A stretch of 64,000 nucleotides of DNA. Source: DASUFZ01 sp035541475 (GTDB taxonomy: Bacteria > Myxococcota_A > UBA9160 > SMWR01). The DNA lies in the NCBI GenBank assembly GCA_035541475.1, contig DATKND010000116.1, positions 1 through 64,000 on the forward strand, read 5' to 3'. The notes under the pieces were generated by a model. That model was not told the DNA's origin. It ran no database searches and was given only the letters and a program-made list of their open reading frames with translations. Shown here in pieces: positions 34,267 through 41,711 of the stretch. Numbering within the stretch: position 1 is the first letter of the stretch; every line of letters starts with the position of its first letter. Position numbers and translations under genes: made by a program.

Positions 34267-35048
34267 GGGGCGGCTGCGGCACCCGGGGCGCTGAAGCCTG
34301 CCTCCTTCAGGAGGCGCTGGCCCTCGCTGCCCACGACGAACTCGAGAAATCGGTGCGCGAGCTTCTGCTGCTTCGTGTCGCGCGCGCGCAGCGCCACGTA
34401 GACGATGCGCGGCTGCTGCGACGGCGGAATCTCGAAGGCGAGCTTCGCCGACTTCGCCACGCGCGCGTCGGTCGCGTAGACGATCGCGGCGTCGGCGTCC
34501 CCCGAGTCCACCGCCGCGAGCGTCGCGCGAACGTTCTCGGTCTGGACCACGCGCGCCTCGACGGCCCTCAGCAGTCCGGCTTTCGTCAGCCACTCGCGCG
34601 CGTAGCGACCGATCGGCACCGCGGGCAGCGGCATCGCGATGTGCTTCACGGCGTCGCCGGCGAGATCCGAGGGCTGCTTCACGCGCCCGGCGATTTCCGC
34701 GCTCGCGACCACCACGAGCCGGTTTCCCGTGAAGGGATGCAGGTCGTCGCCGAGCCCCTCCTTCTCGAGCGCGCGCGGGATTTCCTCGTCGGCCGACATC
34801 AACACGTCCATGGAGGCGCCGGCTCGGAGCTGGGCCGCCAGCTCGCTCGACGCGCCGAAGCTGAGCTCGACGCGCGTGCCGGGCGCGATCTCGCCGAAAC
34901 GCGTCCCCATCTTCTCCGCCACTTCGCGCAGGCTCGCCGCCGCGCCCACGTGCAGCACCGTCTCGTCCTTCGCCGAGACGGCCGACGCGAGCGCGAGCCC
35001 GCAGACGGCCACGCCGAGCCAACCGAGAAGCCGAGACTTCGATCGCAT
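34263..35048 (-). CDS. modA: Molybdate-binding periplasmic protein
   Basis: A 261-residue substrate-binding protein with signal peptide (MRSKSRLLGWLGVAVCGLAL, cleavage near SAVSA-K). The ModA ligand-site signature appears at HVGAAASLREVAEKMG, SFGASSELAAQLRAGA and MDVLMSADEE, with AIVYATDA near the C-terminus. The ATG at 35048 follows AGGAGG. A TATGCT on the minus strand at 35089-35094 could be the -10, giving a leader of about 35 nt, too short for a molybdenum-cofactor riboswitch. First gene of modABC and divergent from the RNA methyltransferase. Confidence 0.93.
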   Translation of the reverse strand: MRSKSRLLGWLGVAVCGLALASAVSAKDETVLHVGAAASLREVAEKMGTRFGEIAPGTRVELSFGASSELAAQLRAGASMDVLMSADEEIPRALEKEGLGDDLHPFTGNRLVVVASAEIAGRVKQPSDLAGDAVKHIAMPLPAVPIGRYAREWLTKAGLLRAVEARVVQTENVRATLAAVDSGDADAAIVYATDARVAKSAKLAFEIPPSQQPRIVYVALRARDTKQQKLAHRFLEFVVGSEGQRLLKEAGFSAPGAAAAP

Positions 35049-35100
35049 GCGTCCTCCTGGTGACAGGCGATGCGCCGTGCGGGATGCCAGCATACCCGCG

Positions 35101-36288
35101 ATGGCCGCGAGACCCGACCACGAGATCGAGCTCGTCGTCGAGCGTCTCGCGGCCGGCGGCGAAGGCGTCGGGCGCGCGCCCGACGGCCGTGTGGTGTTCG
35201 TGCCCTACACCGCGCCGGGCGATCGCGTGCGCGTCCGCGTGACGCAGCTGCGCAAGCGCTTCGCGCGCGGCGAGGTCCGCGAGCTGCTCGAGCCGGGCGC
35301 CGCGCGCACCGATCCCGTGTGCGCCGTCTTCGGGAGCTGCGGCGGCTGCGCGTGGCAGCACGTCGAGTACGCAACACAGCTCGAGGCCAAGCGCGGGATC
35401 GTGGCGGACGCGCTGACGCGCATCGCGGGCGTCGCGCTCCCCGGCCAGCTCGAGATCGTGCCGTCTCCGTCGCCCTACGCGTGGCGGAGTCGCACCCGGC
35501 TCGTCTGCGAGTCGGGCCGGATCGGCTATCGGCGGCGGCAGTCGCGCGCGCTCCAGGCCGTCGCGCGCTGCCCCGTGCTCGTGCCCGATCTCGACGCGGC
35601 GCTCCACGCATTCTCCGCGAGCCCGCCGGCTGACGGGGAGCTCGAGCTCGCGCAAGGCGACGGCTCTGTGCGCGCGACACCGCTCGAGGACGGCCGCGCA
35701 GCGACGAACTCCGCGCGGATCGGCCTGCGCGCCGGCGCCGACCGGCTGGAGATCTCGGCCGGCGTGTTCTTCCAGGCGCACGCCGGGCTCCGCGACGCGC
35801 TGCTCGAGGCGGCGCTCGGCGCGGCGGGATCGGGCCGCATCGCGGCGGACCTGTTCGCGGGCGCCGGATTCTTCAGCCTGGGCCTCGGCCGCCGCTTCGA
35901 GCGGGTGGTCGCAGTGGAGGCCGATCCCGCGGCCGCCGCGGATCTTCGCCGGAACGCGGACGCGGCCGGGCTCCGCAATCTCGAGGTCGTGGAGACGCCG
36001 GTCGAGCGCGCGCTGGAACGGGTCCGCGACGCCGACGTCCTGCTCCTCGATCCTCCCCGCACGGGCCTGCCGCGGGGCGTCGCCGAGGCACTGGCCCGCG
36101 GCGCAGCCTCGCGCGTCGTGTACGTGTCCTGCGAGCCGTCGACGCTCGCGCGCGACCTCGTCGCCTTCCGCGCAGGTGGCCTCGTAGCCGTCCGCGTCAC
36201 GGCCTTCGATCTCTTCCCGCAGACGCCGCACGTCGAGGTCCTGACGCGGCTCGAGCGGGGCGTGGCTCATCCGCCACGCGGCGCGTAG
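35101..36288 (+). CDS. rlmD: Fe-S 23S rRNA uracil-C5 methyltransferase (RlmD/RumA-like)
   Basis: A 395-residue SAM-dependent RNA m5U methyltransferase. The N-terminal TRAM domain (about 5-60) is followed by cluster cysteines CAVFGSCGGC (C-x5-C-x2-C) and RCPVL, as in RumA. The Rossmann core has ADLFAGAGFFSLGLG, VLLLDPPRTGLPRG and the nucleophile motif YVSCEPSTLARDL. The exact target base is not decidable from sequence. The ATG follows CATACCC closely without a ribosome site, so the mRNA may be leaderless. Its TAG stop forms part of the -10 box of the next gene. Confidence 0.85.
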   Translation: MAARPDHEIELVVERLAAGGEGVGRAPDGRVVFVPYTAPGDRVRVRVTQLRKRFARGEVRELLEPGAARTDPVCAVFGSCGGCAWQHVEYATQLEAKRGIVADALTRIAGVALPGQLEIVPSPSPYAWRSRTRLVCESGRIGYRRRQSRALQAVARCPVLVPDLDAALHAFSASPPADGELELAQGDGSVRATPLEDGRAATNSARIGLRAGADRLEISAGVFFQAHAGLRDALLEAALGAAGSGRIAADLFAGAGFFSLGLGRRFERVVAVEADPAAAADLRRNADAAGLRNLEVVETPVERALERVRDADVLLLDPPRTGLPRGVAEALARGAASRVVYVSCEPSTLARDLVAFRAGGLVAVRVTAFDLFPQTPHVEVLTRLERGVAHPPRGA

Positions 36289-36291
36289 ACT
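36286..36291 (+). promoter_or_regulatory. Leaderless -10 box overlapping the rlmD stop codon
   Basis: TAGACTCGGCCACAGTG: TAG is the rlmD stop, TAGACT the -10, then GGCC and the GTG start of the TOPRIM gene eight bases later. Nearly identical to the site at 63659-63672. Confidence 0.6.
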
Positions 36292-36299
36292 CGGCCACA

Positions 36300-37058
36300 G
36301 TGCCCCCGGCGCGAGGCCCTGCGAACCGACCTCCAGCGGGCCCGCGCGCTGTTCCCGACCTGGAGGCGGCCGTGCTGCTTCTCGATTCCGGAGGCGCCCC
36401 GCGGCCTCGCGCCGCAGCCGAGAGCCTGACGCTCTACGTCGAAGGTCCGCGCGACCGCAGCATCCTGCGCGCGTGGGCGGGCCGGCTGATCCCGCGGCGG
36501 GCGAGCCAGGTGCTCGGCGGCGCGGTGATCCTCGGCGGACGCCAGCCGATCCGCGCGCTCGAACACTTCGAGCGACATCTCGCCGACGTGCCCGGCGCAC
36601 GCGCCCTGTGCGTGCTCGATCGCGACGACGGTCACTCCTCGCTGCCCGACGTGAACGGTTTCGAGCTCGAGTTCTTCACGTGGGGTCGCCGGCACATCGA
36701 GAGCTACCTCGTCGTGCCCTCGGCGATCCGACGCGCGCTCGGCATCCCCGAGCACGATCGGAGGATCGAGCGCGCGATCGAGCGACAGCTGCCCGATCCG
36801 GCCGACGAGTCGGCGTGGCGCGAGCTCGACGCCAAGCGGCTGCTCGCGCCGCAGGGCGCGCTGACCCGCGCGGTCGGGCGCGCGCTGCCGCTCTCGCGCA
36901 TCGCACGCGTGACGCGCGCGGACGAGCTGCACCCCGACGTGCACGCGCTGTTCGCGCGGGTGGAGGCGCTCGCAAGCGGCGAAGCCGCGCGCAGCGAGCC
37001 GCAGGCGAGCGAAGTTCAGAAGTGCGACCCGGCCGGCTGGGGCAACCCTACGGTCTGA
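36300..37058 (+). CDS. Free-standing TOPRIM-type (OLD/DUF4435-like) protein
   Basis: A 252-residue protein of uncertain function. The core reads as a TOPRIM fold: LYVEGPRDRSIL (E48), VILGGRQPIRALEHF, CVLDRDD (D107, D109) and FFTWGRRHIESYLV, a pattern seen in the nuclease half of OLD-family and DUF4435 proteins. No ATPase domain or adjacent ABC-type ATPase gene is present. The first 40 residues are proline-rich. About 29 C-terminal residues (from 36970) are encoded by a family A repeat, so the natural end may have been extended. GTG start without leader. The 3' end overlaps the carboxylase gene by 11 bp. Confidence 0.7.
   Translation: MPPARGPANRPPAGPRAVPDLEAAVLLLDSGGAPRPRAAAESLTLYVEGPRDRSILRAWAGRLIPRRASQVLGGAVILGGRQPIRALEHFERHLADVPGARALCVLDRDDGHSSLPDVNGFELEFFTWGRRHIESYLVVPSAIRRALGIPEHDRRIERAIERQLPDPADESAWRELDAKRLLAPQGALTRAVGRALPLSRIARVTRADELHPDVHALFARVEALASGEAARSEPQASEVQKCDPAGWGNPTV
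36970..37032 (+). repeat. 3'-end repeat family A, copy 3, read through by the TOPRIM gene
   Basis: TCGCAAGCGGCGAAGCCGC, then the core containing GAGCCGCAGGCGAGCGAAG and the CGACCCGG end. The leading TAG of other copies is TCG and is out of the gene's frame, so translation continues through the element. Confidence 0.7.
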
Positions 37059-38607
37059 GACCGCGTCTCTTCGCGCCGAGCTCGGCGTCGACGATCTCGA
37101 AGGCGCGGCGCGCCCAGTCGACCAGCAACGGGCGCGTGTCGCGCGGGTCGATGATCTCCTCCACGCCGAAGCCCTCCGCCGTGAGGAAGGGCGAGCGCAG
37201 GGTCGCAAGCTTTGCCTCGAGCTCCGCGCGCAGCGCGTCGGGATCGGGCGCGGCCTCGATCTGCCGCCGGTAGGCCGCCTCGACGCCGCCTTCGATCGGC
37301 AGCGAGCCCCACTCTCCGGACGGCCACGCATAGCGGAGGTTCAGACGGTGGTGCGCGCCGTGACCCGCACCCGCGACGCCGTAGACCTTGCGCACCAGGA
37401 TCGAGCACCACGGCACGCTCGCCTGGTAGACGGCGCAGAGCGCGCGCACGCCGCGCCGGATCGTCCCGCGCTTCTCCGCGTCGACGCCGATCAGGAAGCC
37501 CGGATTGTCGACGAAGTTCACGACCGGGAGATGGAACGTGTCACACAGGTCGACGAAGCGGGTCATCTTCTCGGCGGCGGCGGCGTCGATCGAGCCCGCG
37601 AGCTGGCGCGGGTCGTTGGCCATCACGCCGACGGGGATGCCGTCGAGGCGCGCGAGCGCCGTGACGAGCGGCCGCCCGAAGAAGCGACCGATCTCGAAGA
37701 ACGAGCCGGTGTCGAAGACGAGAGCCAGCAGCTTTCGTGTGTCGTAGGTCTTGCGGCGGTCGCGCGGCACGATCGAGAGCAGCGCCTCCTCGCGGCGCTC
37801 CGGGTCGTCGGAAGTCGCCACGCGCGGCGGCCGCTCGTACACGGAGCTCGGCAGGTAGGAGAGGAAGCGGCGGATCTGCGCGAAGGCCAGGTCCTCGCTC
37901 TCGGCCTCGTTGTCGACCGCGCCCGATCCACGCGCGTGGATGTGAGAGCCGCCGAGCGTCTCCTTGTCGATCTCCTGGTGGAAGGCGCGGCGCACGACCG
38001 GAGGTCCGGCCACGAAGAGCTGACTCGTGCCCCGCACCATGACCGAGAAATGCGACGCCGCGACGCGCGCCGCGCCGAGCCCGGCCACGGGTCCGAGCGC
38101 CGCCGCCACGACAGGCACGCGCGAGAGCAGCGCCACCGAGACGTCCCAGTCCGGGTTGTAAGGCACGTACGAGCGCTTCATCGCGGTCTGCTGCTTCACG
38201 CTGCCGCCGCCGCCGGTGCCGTCGACGAGGCGCACGATCGGGATGCGCAGGTCGTGGGCCGCCTTCTCCGACCAGCCCATCTTGTTGCCGATCGCGCCGT
38301 CGGCCGCGCCGCCGCGCACGGTGAAGTCGTCGGCGCCGACCACGACCGCACGACCCTCGATGCGGCCGCGGCCGCACACGAAGTTCGAGGGGGTGACACT
38401 CTGGAGATTCCCCGCCGCGTCGTACTCGGCGCGACCGGCGAGCAGGCCGGTCTCGTGGAAGCTCTGCGGGTCGAGCAGTCGCTCGATCCGCTCGCGCACC
38501 GTGAGCCGACCCGCCGCCCGCGCGCGCGCGATGCGCTCCTCGCCCCCCATGCGCAGCGCGTACTCGCGCCGGCGCGCGATCTCGTCGAGCTCGGGCTTCC
38601 ACGACAT
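37048..38607 (-). CDS. Acyl-CoA carboxylase beta (carboxyltransferase) subunit
   Basis: A 519-residue biotin-dependent carboxyltransferase of the propionyl/methylcrotonyl-CoA carboxylase beta type. It moves CO2 from biotin to an acyl-CoA. Landmarks are RMGGEERIARARAAGRLTVR, VVGADDFTVRGGAADGAIG, RLVDGTGGGGSVKQQ, GPVAGLGAARVAAS, LPVVNFVDNPGFLIG and VYGVAGAGHGAHH. No biotin carboxylase/BCCP subunit lies nearby, so its alpha partner and substrate are unknown. The start is eight bases after a TAAGAT -10 with GGCC in the spacer (leaderless). Confidence 0.9.
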   Translation of the reverse strand: MSWKPELDEIARRREYALRMGGEERIARARAAGRLTVRERIERLLDPQSFHETGLLAGRAEYDAAGNLQSVTPSNFVCGRGRIEGRAVVVGADDFTVRGGAADGAIGNKMGWSEKAAHDLRIPIVRLVDGTGGGGSVKQQTAMKRSYVPYNPDWDVSVALLSRVPVVAAALGPVAGLGAARVAASHFSVMVRGTSQLFVAGPPVVRRAFHQEIDKETLGGSHIHARGSGAVDNEAESEDLAFAQIRRFLSYLPSSVYERPPRVATSDDPERREEALLSIVPRDRRKTYDTRKLLALVFDTGSFFEIGRFFGRPLVTALARLDGIPVGVMANDPRQLAGSIDAAAAEKMTRFVDLCDTFHLPVVNFVDNPGFLIGVDAEKRGTIRRGVRALCAVYQASVPWCSILVRKVYGVAGAGHGAHHRLNLRYAWPSGEWGSLPIEGGVEAAYRRQIEAAPDPDALRAELEAKLATLRSPFLTAEGFGVEEIIDPRDTRPLLVDWARRAFEIVDAELGAKRRGLRP

Positions 38608-38615
38608 GGCCGAGC

Positions 38616-38621
38616 ATCTTA
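38616..38621 (-). promoter_or_regulatory. Leaderless -10 box of the carboxyltransferase gene
   Basis: TAAGATGCTCGGCCATG on the minus strand, eight bases between box and ATG. Divergent from the box at 38637. Confidence 0.6.
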
Positions 38622-38636
38622 CAAGAAGGGCGCGGC

Positions 38637-38642
38637 TACTCT
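38637..38642 (+). promoter_or_regulatory. Leaderless -10 box of the HAD gene
   Basis: TACTCTGGCCCGCCCATG, nine bases between box and ATG, with GGCC directly after the box. Confidence 0.6.
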
Positions 38643-38651
38643 GGCCCGCCC

Positions 38652-39443
38652 ATGCGGCTGCTCGCGCTCGACTTCGACGGCGTCATCTCGAACAGCGCGC
38701 CCGAGTCCTTCTTGGTTTCGCTGCGGACCTACGTCGCGCTGCGACCGCGGTCCCCGCTCGCCGCCCATGCCGAGAAGCTCGACGGCCGCGGCGCGCCGCC
38801 CGAAGCCGCGGTGCGCGCGGCGCCGCTCTACGCGCCGTTCGTCGAGGCGATGCCGCTCGGCAACCGCGCCGAGGACTACGGGGTACTCCTGTGCGCGCTC
38901 GAGCAGGCGCGGCCGCTGCCGGACCAGTCGAGCTACGACGCGTGGCGGGCGGAGCAGGATCCGGCCTGGCTGCGCCTCTTCCACGAGCGCTTCTACGCCA
39001 TTCGCAACGCGCTCGCGGACGCCGACCCCGAAGGCTGGAGCGCGCTGCTGCCTCCCTATCCCGAGCTGATCGCGCTGCTGCGCCGGCGCGCGGGCGATGC
39101 GGCGCTCGCGCTCGCCACCGCCAAGGACCGGCGCTCGGTCCAGGCGCTGCTCGCGCGCTACGGCGTCGCAGATCTCTTCCCGCCCGAGCGCGTGCTCGAC
39201 AAGGAGGCCGGCCGCTCGAAGACCGCGCACCTCGCGGCGCTACAGGCGCGCGTCGATCTGCCCTTTCGCGACATCACCTTCGTCGACGACAAGGTCAACC
39301 ACCTCGACCTCGCGGCGCCGCTCGGCGTGCGCTGCGCGCTCGCAGCCTGGGGCTACAACGGTCCGCGCGAGCAGCAGCTCGCGCGCAACCACGGCTACCT
39401 CGTCTGCCAGCTCTCGGACGTCGAGCAAAAGCTCTACGGATGA
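38652..39443 (+). CDS. HAD superfamily hydrolase
   Basis: A 263-residue cytosolic haloacid dehalogenase-fold phosphatase. Motif I is LLALDFDGVISNS (nucleophile Asp), motif II is ALATAKDRRS, the motif III lysine is in LDKEAGRSKTAHL and motif IV is ITFVDDKVNHLDLA. The helical cap lies between motifs I and II (about 25-120). Substrate unknown. It is probably transcribed leaderless from a -10 nine bases upstream and is divergent from the carboxyltransferase gene with only 44 bp between starts. Confidence 0.85.
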   Translation: MRLLALDFDGVISNSAPESFLVSLRTYVALRPRSPLAAHAEKLDGRGAPPEAAVRAAPLYAPFVEAMPLGNRAEDYGVLLCALEQARPLPDQSSYDAWRAEQDPAWLRLFHERFYAIRNALADADPEGWSALLPPYPELIALLRRRAGDAALALATAKDRRSVQALLARYGVADLFPPERVLDKEAGRSKTAHLAALQARVDLPFRDITFVDDKVNHLDLAAPLGVRCALAAWGYNGPREQQLARNHGYLVCQLSDVEQKLYG

Positions 39444-39532
39444 GCCGACTTCCGGCCGATCGTCTCTTGGCGTCGGCGAGAAGCCGCCCTACTCTGCGAA
39501 TCGTCGGGCCGCGCGGAGGTCGATGCGCGCAG

Positions 39533-40096
39533 ATGGCGATGGATCTCGGCTTTCGGATGCACGCGGAGCGGACTCCGAACCCCAACAGCATCAAGTGGGT
39601 TCTCGGTCGCACGCTCGCGGAAGGCGGGATCAGCGCGCACTTCGACGCCGCGCCCGGTGAGGACATCTCACCGCTTGCGGCGCGTCTCTTCACGATCGAG
39701 GGTGTGACCGGCGTCTTCTTCGCCTCGAATTTCGTCACGGTCACGAAGCGCCCCGACGTCGAGTGGACCGACATCGCGCAGCCGATCGTCGACGGGATCA
39801 AGGCCTGCCTCGGCGAGGGCGGCTCGGCGCTCGGTCCGGCCTTCGAAGCGACGGCCCGCGCCGACGAAGGCGAGATCGCGCAGCGCATCCAGCGCATCCT
39901 CGAAGACGAGATCCGGCCCGCCGTGGCGATGGACGGTGGTGACATCGTGTTCGCAGGTTTCCACGACGGGCGCGTCGAGCTCTACATGCAGGGATCCTGC
40001 AGTGGCTGCCCGAGCTCGACGGCCACGCTGAAGATGGGAATCGAGGCACGGCTCCGGGAGGAGATCCCGGAGGTGCAGGAGGTCGTCGCGCTCTAG
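39533..40096 (+). CDS. Nfu-type Fe-S cluster carrier protein
   Basis: A 187-residue scaffold/carrier that delivers [4Fe-4S] clusters. The N-terminal Nfu_N domain (about 6-95) shows ERTPNPNSIKWVLGR and LFTIEGVTGVFFASNFVTVTK. The C-terminal NifU domain (about 115-185) has EIRPAVAMDGGDIVF and the cluster-binding CSGC in MQGSCSGCPSSTATLK. This eukaryote/alphaproteobacteria-type order matches NFU1. ATG at 39533; GGAGG lies 13 bases upstream and a second ATG follows two codons on. A TACTCT box lies about 40 nt upstream. Confidence 0.9.
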   Translation: MAMDLGFRMHAERTPNPNSIKWVLGRTLAEGGISAHFDAAPGEDISPLAARLFTIEGVTGVFFASNFVTVTKRPDVEWTDIAQPIVDGIKACLGEGGSALGPAFEATARADEGEIAQRIQRILEDEIRPAVAMDGGDIVFAGFHDGRVELYMQGSCSGCPSSTATLKMGIEARLREEIPEVQEVVAL

Positions 40097-40259
40097 CGAC
40101 ACTGCCGCGTCCGCTGCCACCCCCGGGCCGCGCGGCGCCGAGTCCACCAAGATGATGCAGAGACCGGCCCGGGGAAGGGGACGCGAGGCGCCCCCGCGAT
40201 TGGATCGAGGCGTCGCCGCCGAGGACAGCCTCTGGCGACGCACGCAGCGGGAGCGCGTC

Positions 40260-41711
40260 ATGCGGATGACGCGTCGGGGCCGCGTCACGATCGCAAGCAT
40301 GGTGACGGGCGCCGCTGTCGCGCTCGCCTGGCTGCTCGAGCCGCACGAGGCGGTGCGCGCGTTCGGGATCGTGCAGCCGATGCCGGACTTCGACACGTCG
40401 CCTGCCGCGGCCGAGCCGCCGCCCGACCGCGTGCCCGACGACGTGTTCACGCATCTTCCGGTCGGTCGCGAGGCGCTGACCTTGCCTTCGGCCTCGGCTC
40501 CGGGCGCGTCGCGCGAGCGACTCTACGAGCAGATCGACGTCTCGCGATCGCACCCCGAGCTCGCCGGGCCCTTGCGCGTCGAGTACACGCTCGATCGCGA
40601 GCTGACCGAGCGCACCCACGAGGTGCTGCGCCGCGGCCACGTGGATCTCGGGACCTTGGTCGTGCTGGAGCCGCGCAGCGGACGCGTGCTCGCGTATGCC
40701 GCGACCGACACGCGGCGCTTCCCGCCGACGCGCACCTATCCCGCGGCGTCGCTGGTCAAGGTGATCACGGCGGCGACCGCGCTCGACCACGCCCCCGAGG
40801 TCGCGGACCAGCTGTGCCGCTTCAGCGGCAGCCCGTATCGCCTGACTCCTTCTCGCGTCGACCCGCCGCGCACAGGACCGACCATCACCCTCGAGCGCGC
40901 GCTCGCGACCTCGAACAACCAGTGCTTCGCGCAGATCGCCGTGCACGCGCTCGGCGTCGAGCCCTTGATGGAGGCGTTCGGCCGCTTCGGCTGGCTCGCG
41001 GCACCCGCGCCCGCGCACGAGGCCGGCAGCGCGGACCCGGGCGAGGACCGCTACGACCTCGGCCTCCTCGGCTCCGGCCTCGGCGGCACCCGGATCACGC
41101 CGCTCCACGCCGCGCAGCTCGCCGCCTCGCTGGCGCAGGGCGAGCTCGTGACGCCGAAGTGGGTCGAGCGCGTGATCGACGCCAACGGACGCGAGCTGCC
41201 GATCCCCACGCCCGAGACGCGTCGCGTGATGTCGCCCGAGCTCGCGCGGCGCCTGCGCGAGATGCTGACCGAGACCACGCGCTCGGGGACCGCGCGGCGC
41301 GCCTTCCACCAGCGCGGCGGTCGGCCATTGCTAGGCGAGATCGAGGTCGCGGGCAAGACCGGCAGCCTCACGGGACGCGACCCCGACGGCCACTACGAGT
41401 GGTTCATCGGCGTCGCGCCGGCGGACGAGCCGCGCATCGCCGTCGCGGCGGTGATCGTGAACGGAAAGATGTGGTGGCGCAGCGCCTCGCAGGTCGCCGC
41501 CGACCTGCTGCACGAGATCTTCTGCTCGGAGGGCGCCTGCGCGACCGCCAACGCGGTGCGGATCGTCTCCAGCGCGTCTCAAGGAGATGCGGCGGCAGGC
41601 GGCGCGAGGGCGGAGAACTCCGCGTCGAGGCGCCTCGACAGATCCGAGACCAGCTCGCCGCCGCCGACCGCGATGTCGGCCGTCTCGCGCGGGTCGAGAA
41701 CGCGGTCGTAG
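40260..41711 (+). CDS. Penicillin-binding transpeptidase, monofunctional
   Basis: A peptidoglycan D,D-transpeptidase with an N-terminal signal anchor (TIASMVTGAAVALAWLL) and the three penicillin-binding motifs: SLVK (in YPAASLVKVITAATALD), SNN (TSNNQCFAQIAV) and KTGS (EVAGKTGSLTGRD). It has no glycosyltransferase domain. I start at ATG 40260, six bases after GGGAG; an ATG at 40152 is also in frame, but the intervening codons look non-coding. About 44 C-terminal residues after FCSEGACATANAVR are low complexity and lie antisense to the end of the sulfatase gene (133-bp tail-to-tail overlap), so the true stop may have been lost. Confidence 0.82.
   Translation: MRMTRRGRVTIASMVTGAAVALAWLLEPHEAVRAFGIVQPMPDFDTSPAAAEPPPDRVPDDVFTHLPVGREALTLPSASAPGASRERLYEQIDVSRSHPELAGPLRVEYTLDRELTERTHEVLRRGHVDLGTLVVLEPRSGRVLAYAATDTRRFPPTRTYPAASLVKVITAATALDHAPEVADQLCRFSGSPYRLTPSRVDPPRTGPTITLERALATSNNQCFAQIAVHALGVEPLMEAFGRFGWLAAPAPAHEAGSADPGEDRYDLGLLGSGLGGTRITPLHAAQLAASLAQGELVTPKWVERVIDANGRELPIPTPETRRVMSPELARRLREMLTETTRSGTARRAFHQRGGRPLLGEIEVAGKTGSLTGRDPDGHYEWFIGVAPADEPRIAVAAVIVNGKMWWRSASQVAADLLHEIFCSEGACATANAVRIVSSASQGDAAAGGARAENSASRRLDRSETSSPPPTAMSAVSRGSRTRS

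Noticed and set aside
35041..35100. Molybdenum-cofactor riboswitch before modA
   Set aside because: The leader is at most about 40 nt, too short for the conserved structure.
33574..36600. Long N-terminal extension of ModB (1008 codons)
   Set aside because: The extension is antisense to the RNA methyltransferase and out of frame with modA. ModB is normally about 230 residues, and a GTGA overlap gives a natural start.
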